Source: Blasia pusilla
Lineage: Eukaryota; Marchantiophyta; Marchantiopsida; Blasiales
Direction of reading: 5' to 3'
Assembly (NCBI GenBank): GCA_050084515.1
Contig: CM114272.1
Coordinates: 46,128,001-46,192,000 of the forward strand
Length of the DNA: 64,000 nt
Part shown: positions 33,604 through 44,826 of the stretch, piece after piece
How positions within the stretch are numbered: the stretch's first letter is position 1
Layout: the number at the start of each line of letters is the position of its first letter
Position numbers and translations under genes: made by a program
Notes under the pieces: generated by a model
Seen by the model: the letters and a program-made list of their open reading frames with translations, nothing else
Told to the model about the DNA's origin: nothing
Databases searched by the model: none

Positions 33604-35167
33604 CTAAGTAGATCGAGGACAAACCCACCTTCCAGTAGGAACAACATCCATACGTAGAGTCAAACACATCATGTGCCAACCCCTAGAACACCGATCACAC
33701 ACCAACATACGGGTTGCGTTACCAGCAGACCCACACAACATGCACCTCAAGCTAGCACGTATCATGGCTAAGCTTGGGTCAACAGTACCATCCACATTTG
33801 GAAGATGACATGGCGCACAATTACGCACATGGTCCTTCCAAACAACTCCATCACGACCCTCCAACATGAGAACTATAGAAGCTAACACCTGGTGCACTCG
33901 TAAAATAGTGCGGCCTGCCGTCACATCCAACGTTGTCGGTGCAATCTGCTGCAAATAGACATAGTCCCCCACATGGAACCTATGAATCGATGGTTGATAA
34001 CCTCCACCCCGAATGGTTGCATACCGCAACGTATCCCTGTGTTGAGCAATGGCAAGATTCTCAAAGGCTGTTGGCATAACTCTCCGAAAGAGCTCTGCCT
34101 GCTGAGAACACACTCTCATCCACATCTCTGGGTCATCAAGGTTCACCATCTCACTAGACTCCCGACAAATTGCTGCTGGCAAGTCTGGATCTCGGCCGTA
34201 TAACAGAAAATAAAGTGAGAAAGAAGCCAAGGATGCTTGGCGACTGAACCTATACCCCATGGCTAACCATGGCAACTGAATATCCCAGTCTCCAAGATGC
34301 CCCTTCTGTAGGCCATACTTGCGCAATGCCCTCTTCATTGTCTGAACCACACGTACAGTCAAACCATCATCCTATAGATGATCTCGAGACGTGGTTCGAT
34401 GATCAATCAATGCCTTGTCACACAAGACTTGAAACTCTGTACCCTGGTCGGTCAGCACTTCAGCTGGTGCACCAAAATGACTATGCTCTCTATCAAGAAA
34501 CGCATACGCCGTTCCCTCACTTGCCTTGTGCGGTAATGCCACCAACTCAATCCACTTGGAGAAGTGCTCCACCATCACCAATACATATCGATGATGTAAA
34601 TACCAATCAATGTAATGATCCCAAAGTCCACACTCCAACGGTAACCCAACCCCATAATAGGCAAGGGGTGTAATTGTGGTGTAGGGGCATTGAATGATGC
34701 CCTCACCCTCAAACCATACAATGTGACACCAACTGCTGCACCTGAGTATGCATGCCACGCCACCAATACTGGCCAAGGAGTAAGCTATACCTACGCTTTA
34801 CCCCAAAATGTCCCAACTCCTCATGGGCATGTCGCACAATGCGCTCTCTCTGAGCCAAATGTGGCACTACTCGTACTCTACCATCCTCCCACACGCGGAG
34901 AATATGTGTTCCCTCCAATCGATATCTCTTAGCACGTTGAAGAACACGGTCTCGCTCCTTGGCACTCACTATGCCTGGCACCCTACTGGTCCGTAGGAAC
35001 TCCAACACCAACGCATCATCATGAATATCACGCTGATCCGTACCACCATCTCCAACCTTAGGATCTGAAGGCTGGCCATCTACCCTCTGACTAGAGTAAG
35101 ATATCATGTGATCCTCCATACTAGAGTCCACCCCTAACCAACATAAAAGGCGGATGCATGCCAACAT
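33604..35167 (-). pseudogene. Integrase with C-terminal PHD finger (young gypsy)
   Basis: The zinc-binding HHCC part (HAHEELGHFGVKRRY, then LVSHCMVC) lies at about 34830-34709. The core follows at 34776-34372 with MVEHFSKWIELVALP and LTDQGTEF. Near 34370 a TAG interrupts, and the next segment reads DGLTVRVVQ where the old copy has DGLVERVVE: the DDE glutamate is Val. The C-terminal part (34362-33604) has the GVVWKDHVRNCAPCHLP fold region. It ends with a PHD finger at 33744-33607: CMLC, CDRC, HMMC, RWVCPRS. The eighth zinc ligand, normally Cys in CPxC, is Ser here. PHD fingers read histone H3 tails, so the domain could guide insertion much as chromodomains do in chromoviruses; that role is inference. 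Confidence 0.85.
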
Positions 35168-35289
35168 GGCACCATCCCCTCATCAACCTCGCCATGCCAT
35201 CTAACCCCAGTTGTATCCTCTTGGCTAGTACATGGGTTCCTACTCAACCCATCAGCATCAAGGTTGGCAACTCCAGGTCTATGTACCAC

Positions 35290-36701
35290 TTAGAAGTCAT
35301 ACTCTTGTAAGATAAGAGCCCACCGTGCGAGCTTCCCTGTAAGCTTGTCAGACTCCATCAACCACTTGAGCGGCTGGTGATCAGTAACAAGGATAAACTG
35401 TGTGCCAAAAAAGTAACACCTAAAGTGTGCTACAGCCCACACTACTGCCAAGCACTCTCCCTCATATGAACTATAGCGCGACTTTGCTGCATTATTCGAA
35501 CGACTTGCATAGGCCACCACAAACTCCATGTGCTCATCATCATGTTGTGTCAACACCGCTCCAAGTCCTAACCTACTCCAATCAGTGTGTTACTGAAATG
35601 GGCGCCCTCTGATAGGTCTCCTCAAGATAGGCACCGCCACCAACTGGGCCTTAAGCTCCACAAAAGCTCTCTCCTGATCATCTCCCCAGTGCCACTCTTG
35701 ATCTGATTTCAGCAATTGGTTCAAAGGCTTTGCCATAGCACTAAATCCCTTCACATACCTCCGATAGTAGTTCGCCAATCCCATGAATGCCCGAACTCTA
35801 CTCACATCTACCGGACGCGGAATAAGTGCAATAGCCTCCACCTTTGCTTGCTGAACTCCCAAACCACCTGGATAGATCACATGACCCAAGTACTCAACAT
35901 CCTCATGGAAGAACTTACACTTTCCTGGATGCAAACGTAGACCATGAGCTTTCAACCGCTCAAACACCATCTGCAAATGTATCTGATGCTCCTCCACCGT
36001 GTTACTGAACACCAAGATATCATCAATGTAACACCGAAAAAAATCCAACCCTCCTAGGATCCTGTCCATCACTCTCTGAAACTCGGCAGGTCCATTCTTC
36101 AACCCAAAGGGTAAGAATTTCCACTGGTACAAACAATCCTTGCCATGAGAGTTGACACCCCAAAATGCTGTCTTGGCCTTGTCACTCTCCCGAATCGACA
36201 ATTGATGGTATCTCGCCGAAGATCCAAATCTGAAAATCTTTGCCTGTCCCACCACATCAAAGATCTCTCAGGTGTAGGCATGGCATACCTATCGGCCTTG
36301 GTTTGCCGATTGATAGGACGGTAATCTCCACACATCCGCCTATCCGTGTAGTTGCCATGCATATCCTTTTAAGCAGGCATGATAGTGGCTGATGCAAACT
36401 CTCCATGCGACAACTCCACTAATCCAGGCTCCAAAAGGTCCAACGTCCTACTCTGAATCAGGTCCCTCTCCATATCACTATATGGGTAGGGACAACGGAA
36501 TATTGGCGTATCACTAGCCAAATCAATCCGTATATCGGGTCCAACCAGAGAACCCAACTCCTTCATGCTAAAGGCAAAAAAACTCCTATAAGCACGTAAG
36601 AACTCTGTCAAGCGTTGTTTCTCACCTCCCGTAAGCTTGGGCCCAAGTAATGGCTCCCAAGTCTCCTCCACTGGCACACTAGAGGGAGAGGACGATGCCA
36701 T
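35290..36701 (-). pseudogene. Reverse transcriptase and RNase H (young gypsy)
   Basis: RT begins at 36670 (ETWEPLLGPKLTG), with CGDYRPINRQTKADRYAMP, the first catalytic Asp in FSDLDLR near 36230, a frameshift right after it, then AEFQRVMDRILGGLDF and the catalytic YIDD at 36030-36019. The connection has RAFMGLANYYRRYVKGF. RNase H lies at 35600-35290 with YEGECLAVVWAVAHFRCY and TDHQPLKWLM. An in-frame TAA at 36369 and a TAA at about 35590 interrupt it. Domain sequence and lengths are as usual for Ty3/gypsy. Confidence 0.9.
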
Positions 36702-36964
36702 TGGCTGCTACGCAACCCCCTCACAAGAGGTACACCCTTAGCTACACCATCATCTGAGCGAATAACTCCTCCACCAGCATGAGCAACCAACTCCACATCC
36801 CATTTACTCCAAGGATGCAAAATACTACTCTCCTCGCCCCCAGCCAATGCCTCTACCGTCCCGGTAGCCATCGAGCTCATTACAAGGGGTGGAAGACCCA
36901 CAGACATAGTCCGAAGTCGACGCTGCTCGGCCATACCAAGACTCAAAATCCAAGTCAAACAATT
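36608..36964 (-). other. Linker between methyltransferase and RT
   Basis: Gly- and Val-rich sequence without a recognised domain (VEALAGGEESSILHPWSKWD, VELVAHAGGGVIRSDDGVAK). It continues the frame of the methyltransferase C-terminus and runs to the RT, where the frame shifts. In the old copy most of this linker has been deleted together with the end of the copia LTR. Confidence 0.6.
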
Positions 36965-38100
36965 CAGGTCCATGGCCTGACCCAACACATGACGTCGTGA
37001 AGCCTCAAAAATAGAAGCAACCATTTGTCACACCAAGATAGCAAATCCCATCGCACGCTCTCTCTCATCAGCGTTAGGCTCCACCAAACCAATCGCCGCA
37101 CATGAGAATCCCATACAAGCCCCGGACCACCTTCCCTGTAGGCATGTGACGAGGGAAAACTCACAAATGTGGGTAGTGCCATCCTAGGCTGGCCCACACG
37201 GTTCACCACTGCCATGGGTGACCGATCAATAACCCTCACCACTTGAGAAAGTCGCCCAGTATCCAAGATACTATCCATTGTAAGGCAAGGATCCCGCTGC
37301 ACTGCATCATATGCTCGACGTAGAATCTCCCTAGGCAACAAGTTTGTCCACCATAAGCGTGGACGATGTGCACGAGAGCCAACTCGTGCTGCATCCAACA
37401 ACACCGCTGGTCCAATCCAAGACCGCACCTCATGAACACTCGCCATCATCCGGGTCCGAGTGTCACCCAACAATGGAACATTCTCTAGAATGTAAGCTAG
37501 AGCACGTGCCTAATGAACCTGAAGATATCGTAACACCCGTAACATCTCCCAAAACAATCGAGACCTAGGGTCATGTAATCCCTCACCACGACCAGCACAT
37601 GTATGACCCTGACATGGCCATCGAGCAATCACCAAATCCACAAGACCAACCCTCTCAAGGTCCTGCGCCCCCAATAATGCAATGTGTGATGGTAAAGCAC
37701 GCTGGTACCCACGAATAGCTGATGGCGGCAACAACTCAGGATATCTCCGCATCAACTGACCAATATGTCGGGATGAGACTCTCTAGGCCGTCTCATCTCG
37801 CTCCACATACACGTATCTCCGCATAGGAATACCGGTCTGCAACACTGCAGCCAAACCAGTGCTAATCCCACCAAAGAGATCTAACACACAAATGCCCTCC
37901 GGCGGATACTGCCATACAATGGGTGTAGTATCCAAAGGGGATAACCCAACTGGACCAGAAGTAGGAGTCCGTCGTGGGGCCTCTTCTTCCTCGTGAGGTA
38001 TAACAGCCTCACACCAAGCCTCCTGCACTAGGCGATCAACCTCCTTCCGTAGTGCACCGCTTGAACTACAAAGTGGCACATCCAACGATGAGGATGCCAC
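36930..38100 (-). pseudogene. DNMT3-like cytosine-5 DNA methyltransferase domain (young gypsy)
   Basis: Transfers methyl groups from S-adenosylmethionine to cytosine C5 in the family. Motif I: GICVLDLFGGISTGL at about 37896-37855. Motif II region: RRYVYVERDETA. Motif IV: LVIARWPCQGHTCAG, with the catalytic Pro-Cys-Gln at 37617-37609. Motif VI: ILENVPLLG, Glu-Asn-Val at 37488-37480. Motif VIII: RAHRPRLWWTNLL near 37374-37339. Motifs IX/X: ERERAMGF at 37065-37042, then RRHVLGQAMDLNCLTW. The order is the ordinary one, not the DRM rearrangement. The GIxTGL box, spacing and WxN after motif VIII look like DNMT3. TAG stops sit at 37785-37783 and about 37510 and a TGA near 37030; one frameshift lies near 37140. 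It is placed between protease and RT. Confidence 0.88.
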
Positions 38101-38209
38101 TGCTACAAAAATAGGGACCTCCTCTACCTCCTCATGCGTAGGAGAATCCATAGCAGAAACATTACCCTCCAAAAAGTCTCCTGGCCAAGTGACTACTCCA
38201 CTAAAACCA

Positions 38210-38648
38210 GCCACAGATGCTAACACTGTTGGGGAAGATCCTCCTAGTCGAGCCCCATGAATAAATCTCACAGGAACTTGGCTCATACGTCCATCCCCGG
38301 ACTGCCAACCACGTCTATAAGACGTTGTCTCAGTCCAGTAATCCATCTGAAAACCCATCGGGTACAATACTGCTCCTCCAACTAGTACATCATATGAATC
38401 GGCTGATGTGATTACTGCAAATACTCCCAACCGGGAGCTATCAGTCGCATGATCTCGTCTCAACTGTACAAAAAACTCTCCCGTGTTATGAATTGAGACC
38501 TATCATTGGCTCCTCCAAGTGATGTTTGAATCTGGAATGGGCAAGGCTCAAGCTTTGACCTCCGAATACCCAAACCAATACATGCCGCCTTTCCCAACAT
38601 CAAAGGTTGGGCACCAGAGTCTAACAAGACTCTATCTAGTCTATACAC
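38210..38648 (-). pseudogene. Aspartic protease (young gypsy)
   Basis: Retropepsin-like: the active site VLLDSGAQPLMLG lies at about 38630-38590, followed by CPFQIQTSLGG and the second strand region YDVLVGGAVLYPMGFQ at about 38390-38340, typical of gypsy proteases with a YDVLLG segment. A stop separates the first part (38648-38460) from the second, which continues into the methyltransferase frame. It would process the Gag-Pol precursor. Confidence 0.8.
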
Positions 38649-38651
38649 CTG

Positions 38652-40748
38652 TCATGTAGGACTCACCAATCGGAAGTTCCCACTCCGATTGTCCAACATA
38701 CATACACCAGGTGTAAGCCTCTCATGATCAATGGTTGGCCGGGCTGGTAATGCATCCATCTTCGCCGTTGCTACCTGCCAAGTAGCACTGGTACTCAATG
38801 CTACACCTGACATGGAGGGTCGCTCCACCGCAACACCCTCATCCACCTCAACACGTGTAGCAGTAACACCCCCACGTTCATACAACGTGGATGCTAGCTG
38901 AAATACATGAGCTAAGTCAACCCCTAAAGCCATTAGCTCCGTGGCCGAAAACAATGGGCATCCCAACACTGAAGTTGCCACCCGCAATACTGCACCGGAT
39001 GCTGCATCCGTGTTTACTACACGCGATGTAGATGCCTCAGTCCCCACTGTCCGCTCAATAGGCTGCGTAGGAACCATGGATGGAGTCCTAAGCACCTCAG
39101 ACAACAAGAATGACTGGGGAAGCCTAGCCTGCCTCCCAGCCTCACTCCTCAGTGGGTCCAACTCCACAGTAGCACCACGTGGCTCTGACGCTCGAGTGGC
39201 TCCTCTCGTAACTGCAGCTGATGCCTCAACCTATGTTGCACTTGTCATATAAGAGAGATCATCCCCTCCATAAGAGGTGGAAGCCTCTGCTCCCGAACCG
39301 ATGTATCTTTGGATACCGACCATAGTAGCCAACTCGCTCCAATCGCCCAATCTCGGCGACCATAGCTCACTCTGTCGTAGTGGTAGGGGTAGCCACCGTA
39401 GGCTCTCCAACCATTGGTCCACCTCTACCACCCCTACCGCCTCGGCCTCTCGGAGCTACTCCACCACGGTCGCGGCCTGATCTCAACTCTGGATGAAGAT
39501 CAAAGCAACGCTCTCGAGGATGACCTGGTCTCCCGCAATGATCACACTGAGTTGGGGCCGATGAGGCCCGTCCTCCAAAGTCCGTCTCCCATCCTCTTGG
39601 GGACAAAACTTCCTAACATGATCACCTCCACATGTCCAACATGATCGTCCCTTTGGTGCAAAGCAAATGAAGGCAATGGTCTCTGCGCAAGTGTCCCTCT
39701 AGGACTGATCGAGGTCGTGTGTACCCCACGACCCACTACTACTACCACCACCACTACTACGAGATCGTGAGGTGGGTGCTGAACACGAAGTAGTAGTTGT
39801 ATCCCTCATGAATGCGGATGTCACCACTCTCTCCTTCACCATGTTAAGCTCAATCTTCTCAGATAGAGCAAACACATGGGTCAATGTGGGTGAATCATCA
39901 CTCATAAGAGTAGCATCACGTACCCTACGGCGCAAATCTCTGTCCAAGATCCCATACCAAAACTAGATTTCCTGATCCTCAGTCACACCCTGGGTAACTG
40001 AAATCAAGCGTCGCATACGAGTGTATGCCTCACGAAGACTCTCACCAGTCTTTCGCTCAAATTCTTGAAGACTCCTCAACTTCTCCGTCTTCACTCCCTG
40101 ATGATTCTTCTTCAACCTCTTGAAGAACTCTACAATCGGGCTGAACGATGGTGGGGCACTAGTACCTCCACTAGTACCCCCACTAGTACCTCCACTGGTA
40201 TCCCCACTCCGGCTCGTACTCATACCACTCAACGTCGGGCTGGCTGGCATAGTAGGAGCACTACTACCAATACCACCATGGGTGATAGACACATAGCCTG
40301 GAGACCAATATTGTCTCCATGCCTCAATCTCAGCAACATGATCCTTCCTAAACTCATGGTAATCATCCATGGGTGGTCCTTCTAAGTGCTGAAACAACCC
40401 CTTCCAAGCCAAGAAGGGTGTAAACAACGTGGCGTTCCGCAACATCTGCATATCACACCACGTATCAAACTCTTGCATGAAGTCCTCCAACTCAATGGTG
40501 CCCACTGCACCCGAGTATCGTCGTGGGCCCTTCATGGCCCCATATCCACCGTCCATGTCCCAAATCAATGGAGCTGCAACACTCGATAACAACGTAGAAG
40601 ACTCGGTGTTTGGAACACCCTCGTCCTCCTCTTCATCAACCGTCGGAAGTGAAAAAGGTAGCCGATACCTAAATCCACTCCGTGTGAAACCACCACTATC
40701 CGCACCACGATCCCCAACCTGACCACCCGACAACTCCGTGATGACCAA
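38652..40748 (-). pseudogene. Gag with zinc knuckle (young gypsy)
   Basis: Capsid and nucleocapsid. The start at 40748 (MVITELSGGQVGDRG) is followed by an acidic stretch and the capsid core GTIELEDFMQEFDTWC, FLAWKGLFQHLEGPPMDDYH and LREAYTRMRRLISV. A Gly/Thr-rich tract with SGGTSGGTSGGTS lies near 40190-40160. In-frame TAG stops lie at 39963 and 39699. The nucleocapsid contains a canonical CX2CX4HX4C knuckle, CDHCGRPGHPRERC, at 39546-39505, followed by an RG-rich tail. The part 39167-38652 (MELDPLRSEAGRQARLPQSF) links to the protease. Its homologue in the old copy (42546-44340) supports the reading. Confidence 0.85.
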
Positions 40749-42173
40749 CGCCGATGCCGCACCACCACCAAATTACCACCACCAAATAACCAAGTGAAGT
40801 CGATGTCGCTATACTATTCTAGCTCTACTAGCTATGGGTGTAGGCAACCTAACCTGTCATCACCACAAGAAGCCTCCCACGGTCTACTGGTCATCACTCC
40901 AGCCTCACTATCGGTAGCACACAGGAGTAACACTACTCTGGAAATCAGCGTCAACCCTAACAATGGGCGCGCAAGCAAGAAGCAACGATGGAGGGGATCT
41001 AAACACAGGAAGTCCAACGACAACCCTCCAATCGCAAATGGAAATCAAGGTAACACAATCCACCAAACGTGGTGCTCCCTGAATCCACAAAACCCACCAC
41101 ACAATTCTAACGCAATAGCTACTCTACCGCGGGTCGATGATGTGCTAGTCGAACTCGCAGCACCTCAAAATATCACCTGCATGGAGAGGCTACACAGTAC
41201 TATGCGCTAGAGGTACATCAACCAAAAACCTGAGATGCATAAAGCGCCTAACACATCTCCGAACAACACCAAATGAGCTACAACAGTGTGTACACTCGCA
41301 TAGTTAAGAACTCAGCAGTTAAGCGTCCTCCAGGCAGAATAGCCCAAATATGGATGACCAGTTATGCAACACTCAAATCACAAATCCTGCAAAAATTTCC
41401 TCACGCCCAAGCAAGCAAGCTTGCTTGCTTGCTCCTTGCTCCTTACTCCACCTCTCACGCCCACTCGCCCCGAGCTACCATGAGTTGCCTCGAAGCCTCG
41501 AAATGCCCCTATCATCCCGTTGGCCACGCTTCGCCATGCTTCGCTATGGAGAGAGGCCCAACCAGGGCGCCCCCAACGGGATAGGCGTCTCCAACAATGA
41601 ACGAGTCACCAACCAACCAAACCCTCCGATCCGCTGTCCACCATAGCTAGAACTTGAGCTAGTCCACGAAATTTTGATCAGCAATTACTTCACAAATCCG
41701 TGACCGAAATCGAATGTGTTTCGATTGCTGTTCATACACCTCCAAAATCGCAAATCCGACAGCGCTTCCGCCAAGTTTCATGCGCGCAGAAATCCGCAAC
41801 GCTCCACACACTCGAGCTGATAGCTTCACATGAGATCACAATACAAGTAGCAACAGGAACCTCTCACCCGATCTAGATGAACTTCAACAGAGCTTCCGCA
41901 CTCCAAGCTCTCCACATCAGAAAACCGTCGAACACGAACCAGAATCTTCAATCCTTGATAACTTCCAACTCCCTTGACCAAATCCGGCGATCTAAAACGC
42001 ATTGGAAAGCTCTTAGAAAGGCGCTTCTTTCCCAACCAACCACACACCAGATTCACACCTCCAACACATAGGCCACAAGCCACGAACATCCACGGTTGAG
42101 TACACAATCAGCCCTAACCAGATCCGAGTGATCTACAATCGAAGCTACCATCGATCTACGTCAGTTCTTTGAG
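40749..42173 (-). other. Leader of the young gypsy with a 5S-rRNA-like segment
   Basis: About 1.4 kb between the 5' LTR part and gag. No coding sequence is supportable. It contains the 5S-like stretch at 41307-41359 (plus strand) and a run of GCAAGCAAGCTTGCTTGCTT near 41411. No clear tRNA primer site adjoins the LTR at 42173: the minus strand reads CTCAAAGAACTGACG there. Confidence 0.6.
41307..41359 (+). ncRNA. 5S rRNA-derived internal promoter region, copy 1 (relic)
   Basis: AGAACTCAGCAGTTAAGCGT matches the plant 5S rRNA box A region with one mismatch in 20. Exactly 33 bases on, as in 5S rRNA, comes ATGGATGACC in place of GGATGGGTGACC (box C). The ends of a full 5S gene are not recognisable. 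It lies antisense to the retrotransposon. Confidence 0.7.
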
Positions 42174-42541
42174 TGAAATCCGTGAAAGACCTATTGTCAT
42201 AAAACACGTATGGAATCACATACAATGGAGCCAAACCCACTCCACGATGGGAGAATCTAGGTCGAAGCTTGCGGGAAACACCATAGCCAAGGGCTCTACT
42301 CACTACCAAGGCTAACTCCCAACGCAACAGGCTCAACTCAAAGAACTGACTGTTCTTTGAGTGCACTCCACCTTATATCCTCCAACCTTAGAGCGGGCCC
42401 TACAGGGAAAGTCACCCCCAAGTGAGTAACCCCCAACCCTATGTATGAAACCGCATCTCTACCAAGCCACTACGGTCCTACATAAGGAATGGCCTCTACT
42501 AGCACACTATACTCTACGACATAATCCGTATGGTCATGACA
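42174..42541 (-). repeat. 5' LTR of the young gypsy, lacking its first 104 bp
   Basis: Minus strand starts TGTCATGACC and ends GGATTTCA, 368 bp, matching 32955-33322 with about nine differences. The AAGA target repeat follows at 42542. The first 104 bp plus two bases of the complete LTR are missing here. Confidence 0.85.
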
Positions 42542-42545
42542 AAGA

Positions 42546-44340
42546 ACCAAACTTGTTGCTCTCACAGAGCATTGCCGCCAACCGAAAAACCTTGGCTAGT
42601 CGACCTTTACGTGTCAACAAAACTCTGGCCATAAATAGTGAGACGCTACATAAAGTCATCGCCATCTCTGAAAATATGCCACTGCTAGGTCGTGTCAAAT
42701 ATGGCATAGGCCTGGTAGACATACTTGCCTCACCCGTACTCGCATATGCCACAACATCACTCCTCAAAGGCCGTCTAGGGACCATCACTGGGGTCAGAAG
42801 AGCCTCTGACAATGTAAAAGACTCGGGAAGCCTAGCCTGCCAGCTAGCTTCTACTCTCTGGGGATCCAACTCCACATCGGATCCTCATGGCTCAAGAGCT
42901 CTCACTACACCTCTCATAACGATTGCATCAGCATCCATCTATGGGTGTTGCACAGAAATCCCATTCCTCCTAGATGTCCCACCATATCCTAGTTGTGAGC
43001 AGATCCGAAAGTCGACGCGCCCCTGCAACTCATGTAGATGCCTGTTGGGCCGTCATAGCTTGAAGGCGTTGCTCCAACTGAACAATACTTGCCAAAGCTA
43101 CCTTTGATGCAAGTGCTGCACTGGCTCTGGTAGGTGGTGGGGACGTGCCTCCACCACGTCCACGACCTCCTACACCTTGTCCTCTGCCACCTCCAAATCC
43201 TCAACCTCCCTCTAGGCCCACCTCGGGATGGAGCTCGAAACATCTCTCAAGTATGTGCCCATATCTCTGGCAATTATCACACTAAGGTAAGGGTGGACTC
43301 CCCTAGGCCTCCTCATATACAACTGATGGTGCTATCCGCACTCCACTCTGCCGTCTACAATCTCGCTGACGATGTGATCCTCCACACGTCCACCAAGAAA
43401 TACATGAGCCCTGCTGCCCACTGTATGACCAAACTGGTCATGGTCTTGGCTCCCACTATCCTCCCGTAGCCCTCGGTCCCATGACTCTATCTCGAGTAGT
43501 GCGCTGCGGCACTGATGGAGATACCATCACTCATGTTATCTCTCTTGAAGATGACGCGCCTATCATTAAAACTCTCTCCTCAAGTATGTTGAGCTCAATC
43601 CGCTCCGCCAACAAAAATATATACTTGAGAGTAGGCAAACCAACATGTAAGAGAGTTGCATCCTGCACTCTCTTCCGCAACTCGCCGTCTAGCATCGCAT
43701 ACTAGAACTGAATCGCTTGTGTCTCCGTCACATCTTGAGCTGTTGTAATCAACCGTCAGAGTCATGCATAGACCTCTCAAAGACTCTCTCTTGCTCTCCG
43801 CTGAAACTCATGAATCGACTTCAGCTTGTCGATCCTCACCCCTTGATATCTCTCCCCAGCTCTCGAAAGAACTCAACCAATGGGTTGAACACAGTTGGTC
43901 ACACTAAAAAAACTCGGGTCGACAACTCCTCCAAGTGTCTCCTTCATGCAGTTAGTGGGTGCTACTATAGCTGCCACATCATAGATTGCATGCCTTGTGA
44001 GGGACACATATCCTCGAGACCAAAATTTTCTCCACGCCTCAATCTCTGCCTCATGGAGAATCCAAAACTCATGGTAATCATCCATGGGAGGGCTCTCCAG
44101 ATGGTGAAAAAGTCCCTTCCATGCCATGACGGGATCAAATCTCTGTTGGTTCCACATCCTCTATGCATCGTACCAACTATCGAACTCCATAAAATCATCC
44201 AACTTGATGGTTCCCACCATGCCTGAGAACCGTCAAGGTCCCCTCGTGGACCGATAGGTATCACGATCATCCATGTCCCACAAAAATGGTGTGGCGACAC
44301 TCGCGACACTCTATAGCCTCTCGGGTAACTTAGAATCCGC
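42546..44340 (-). pseudogene. Old DNMT-gypsy copy: gag
   Basis: Diverged homologue of the young gag: AWKGLFHHLESPPMDDYHEF near 44120-44060, EIEAWRKFWSRGYVSLT near 44040-43990, and MELDPQRVEASWQARLPESF starting at 42875. The nucleocapsid part around 43300-43150 is badly decayed, with Arg/Gly-rich remnants. Many frameshifts and stops. It is interrupted at 42545 by the young element; the next residues of this protein are encoded at 32848 leftwards. Confidence 0.8.
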
Positions 44341-44826
44341 TGATGTTACCTCTGGAGGAACTACAACTTGCGGTTGAGGTGGTTCCTTGTGTGGGAACCC
44401 TCGATACCTAGCCCCACTCCGTGTAAATCCTCCGCCACTTCTACCACTACCATGCTCCCCAATACTCTGTAGGTGCGCCGTGGTGAAACCTGCAAACTAC
44501 TATGACTCACTCCCGAGCCACTAGCTTTGCACTAGACAATGCCCAAACTGTGGACACGCCCCCACTTATCTCACTTGAGATCAACACTCAGCAAATAGCC
44601 CGCACACTGAGTCACTCCCGACTAGTGTGGTATACATCCATCCCACCAAGTTCTCTACAATAGTCGTGGTAGTGCCGTACACTTACCAACGCACTAACAA
44701 TATGTGTGTCACCCAAAAATTACCCTCAAACATCTCCGTAAGTATCAAGGTAAGTGAGTAAATTCCCTCGTGTGCAACAACTAGCCATCACTTCCTTGTG
44801 GGTGTGTTGGTAACACAACATGCAAA

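Larger units (their letters stand above)
32849..42541 (-). mobile_element. Young Ty3/gypsy element encoding a DNA methyltransferase and a PHD finger
   Basis: A 9.7-kb element flanked by the 4-bp direct repeat AAGA (32845-32848 and 42542-42545). Order on the minus strand: 5' LTR part, long leader, gag with zinc knuckle, protease, cytosine-5 DNA methyltransferase, RT, RNase H, integrase, PHD finger, polypurine tract, complete 3' LTR, extra 104-bp LTR segment. The two LTR copies differ at about nine positions over 368 bases, so the insertion is fairly recent. Frames contain several stops and frameshifts, and the integrase lacks a catalytic residue, so this copy is not autonomous now. Confidence 0.9.

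Noticed and set aside
41258-41380. Functional 5S rRNA gene
   Set aside because: Only the internal promoter region is recognisable; box C has changes and the ends are not conserved. A relic inside a transposon leader is more likely.
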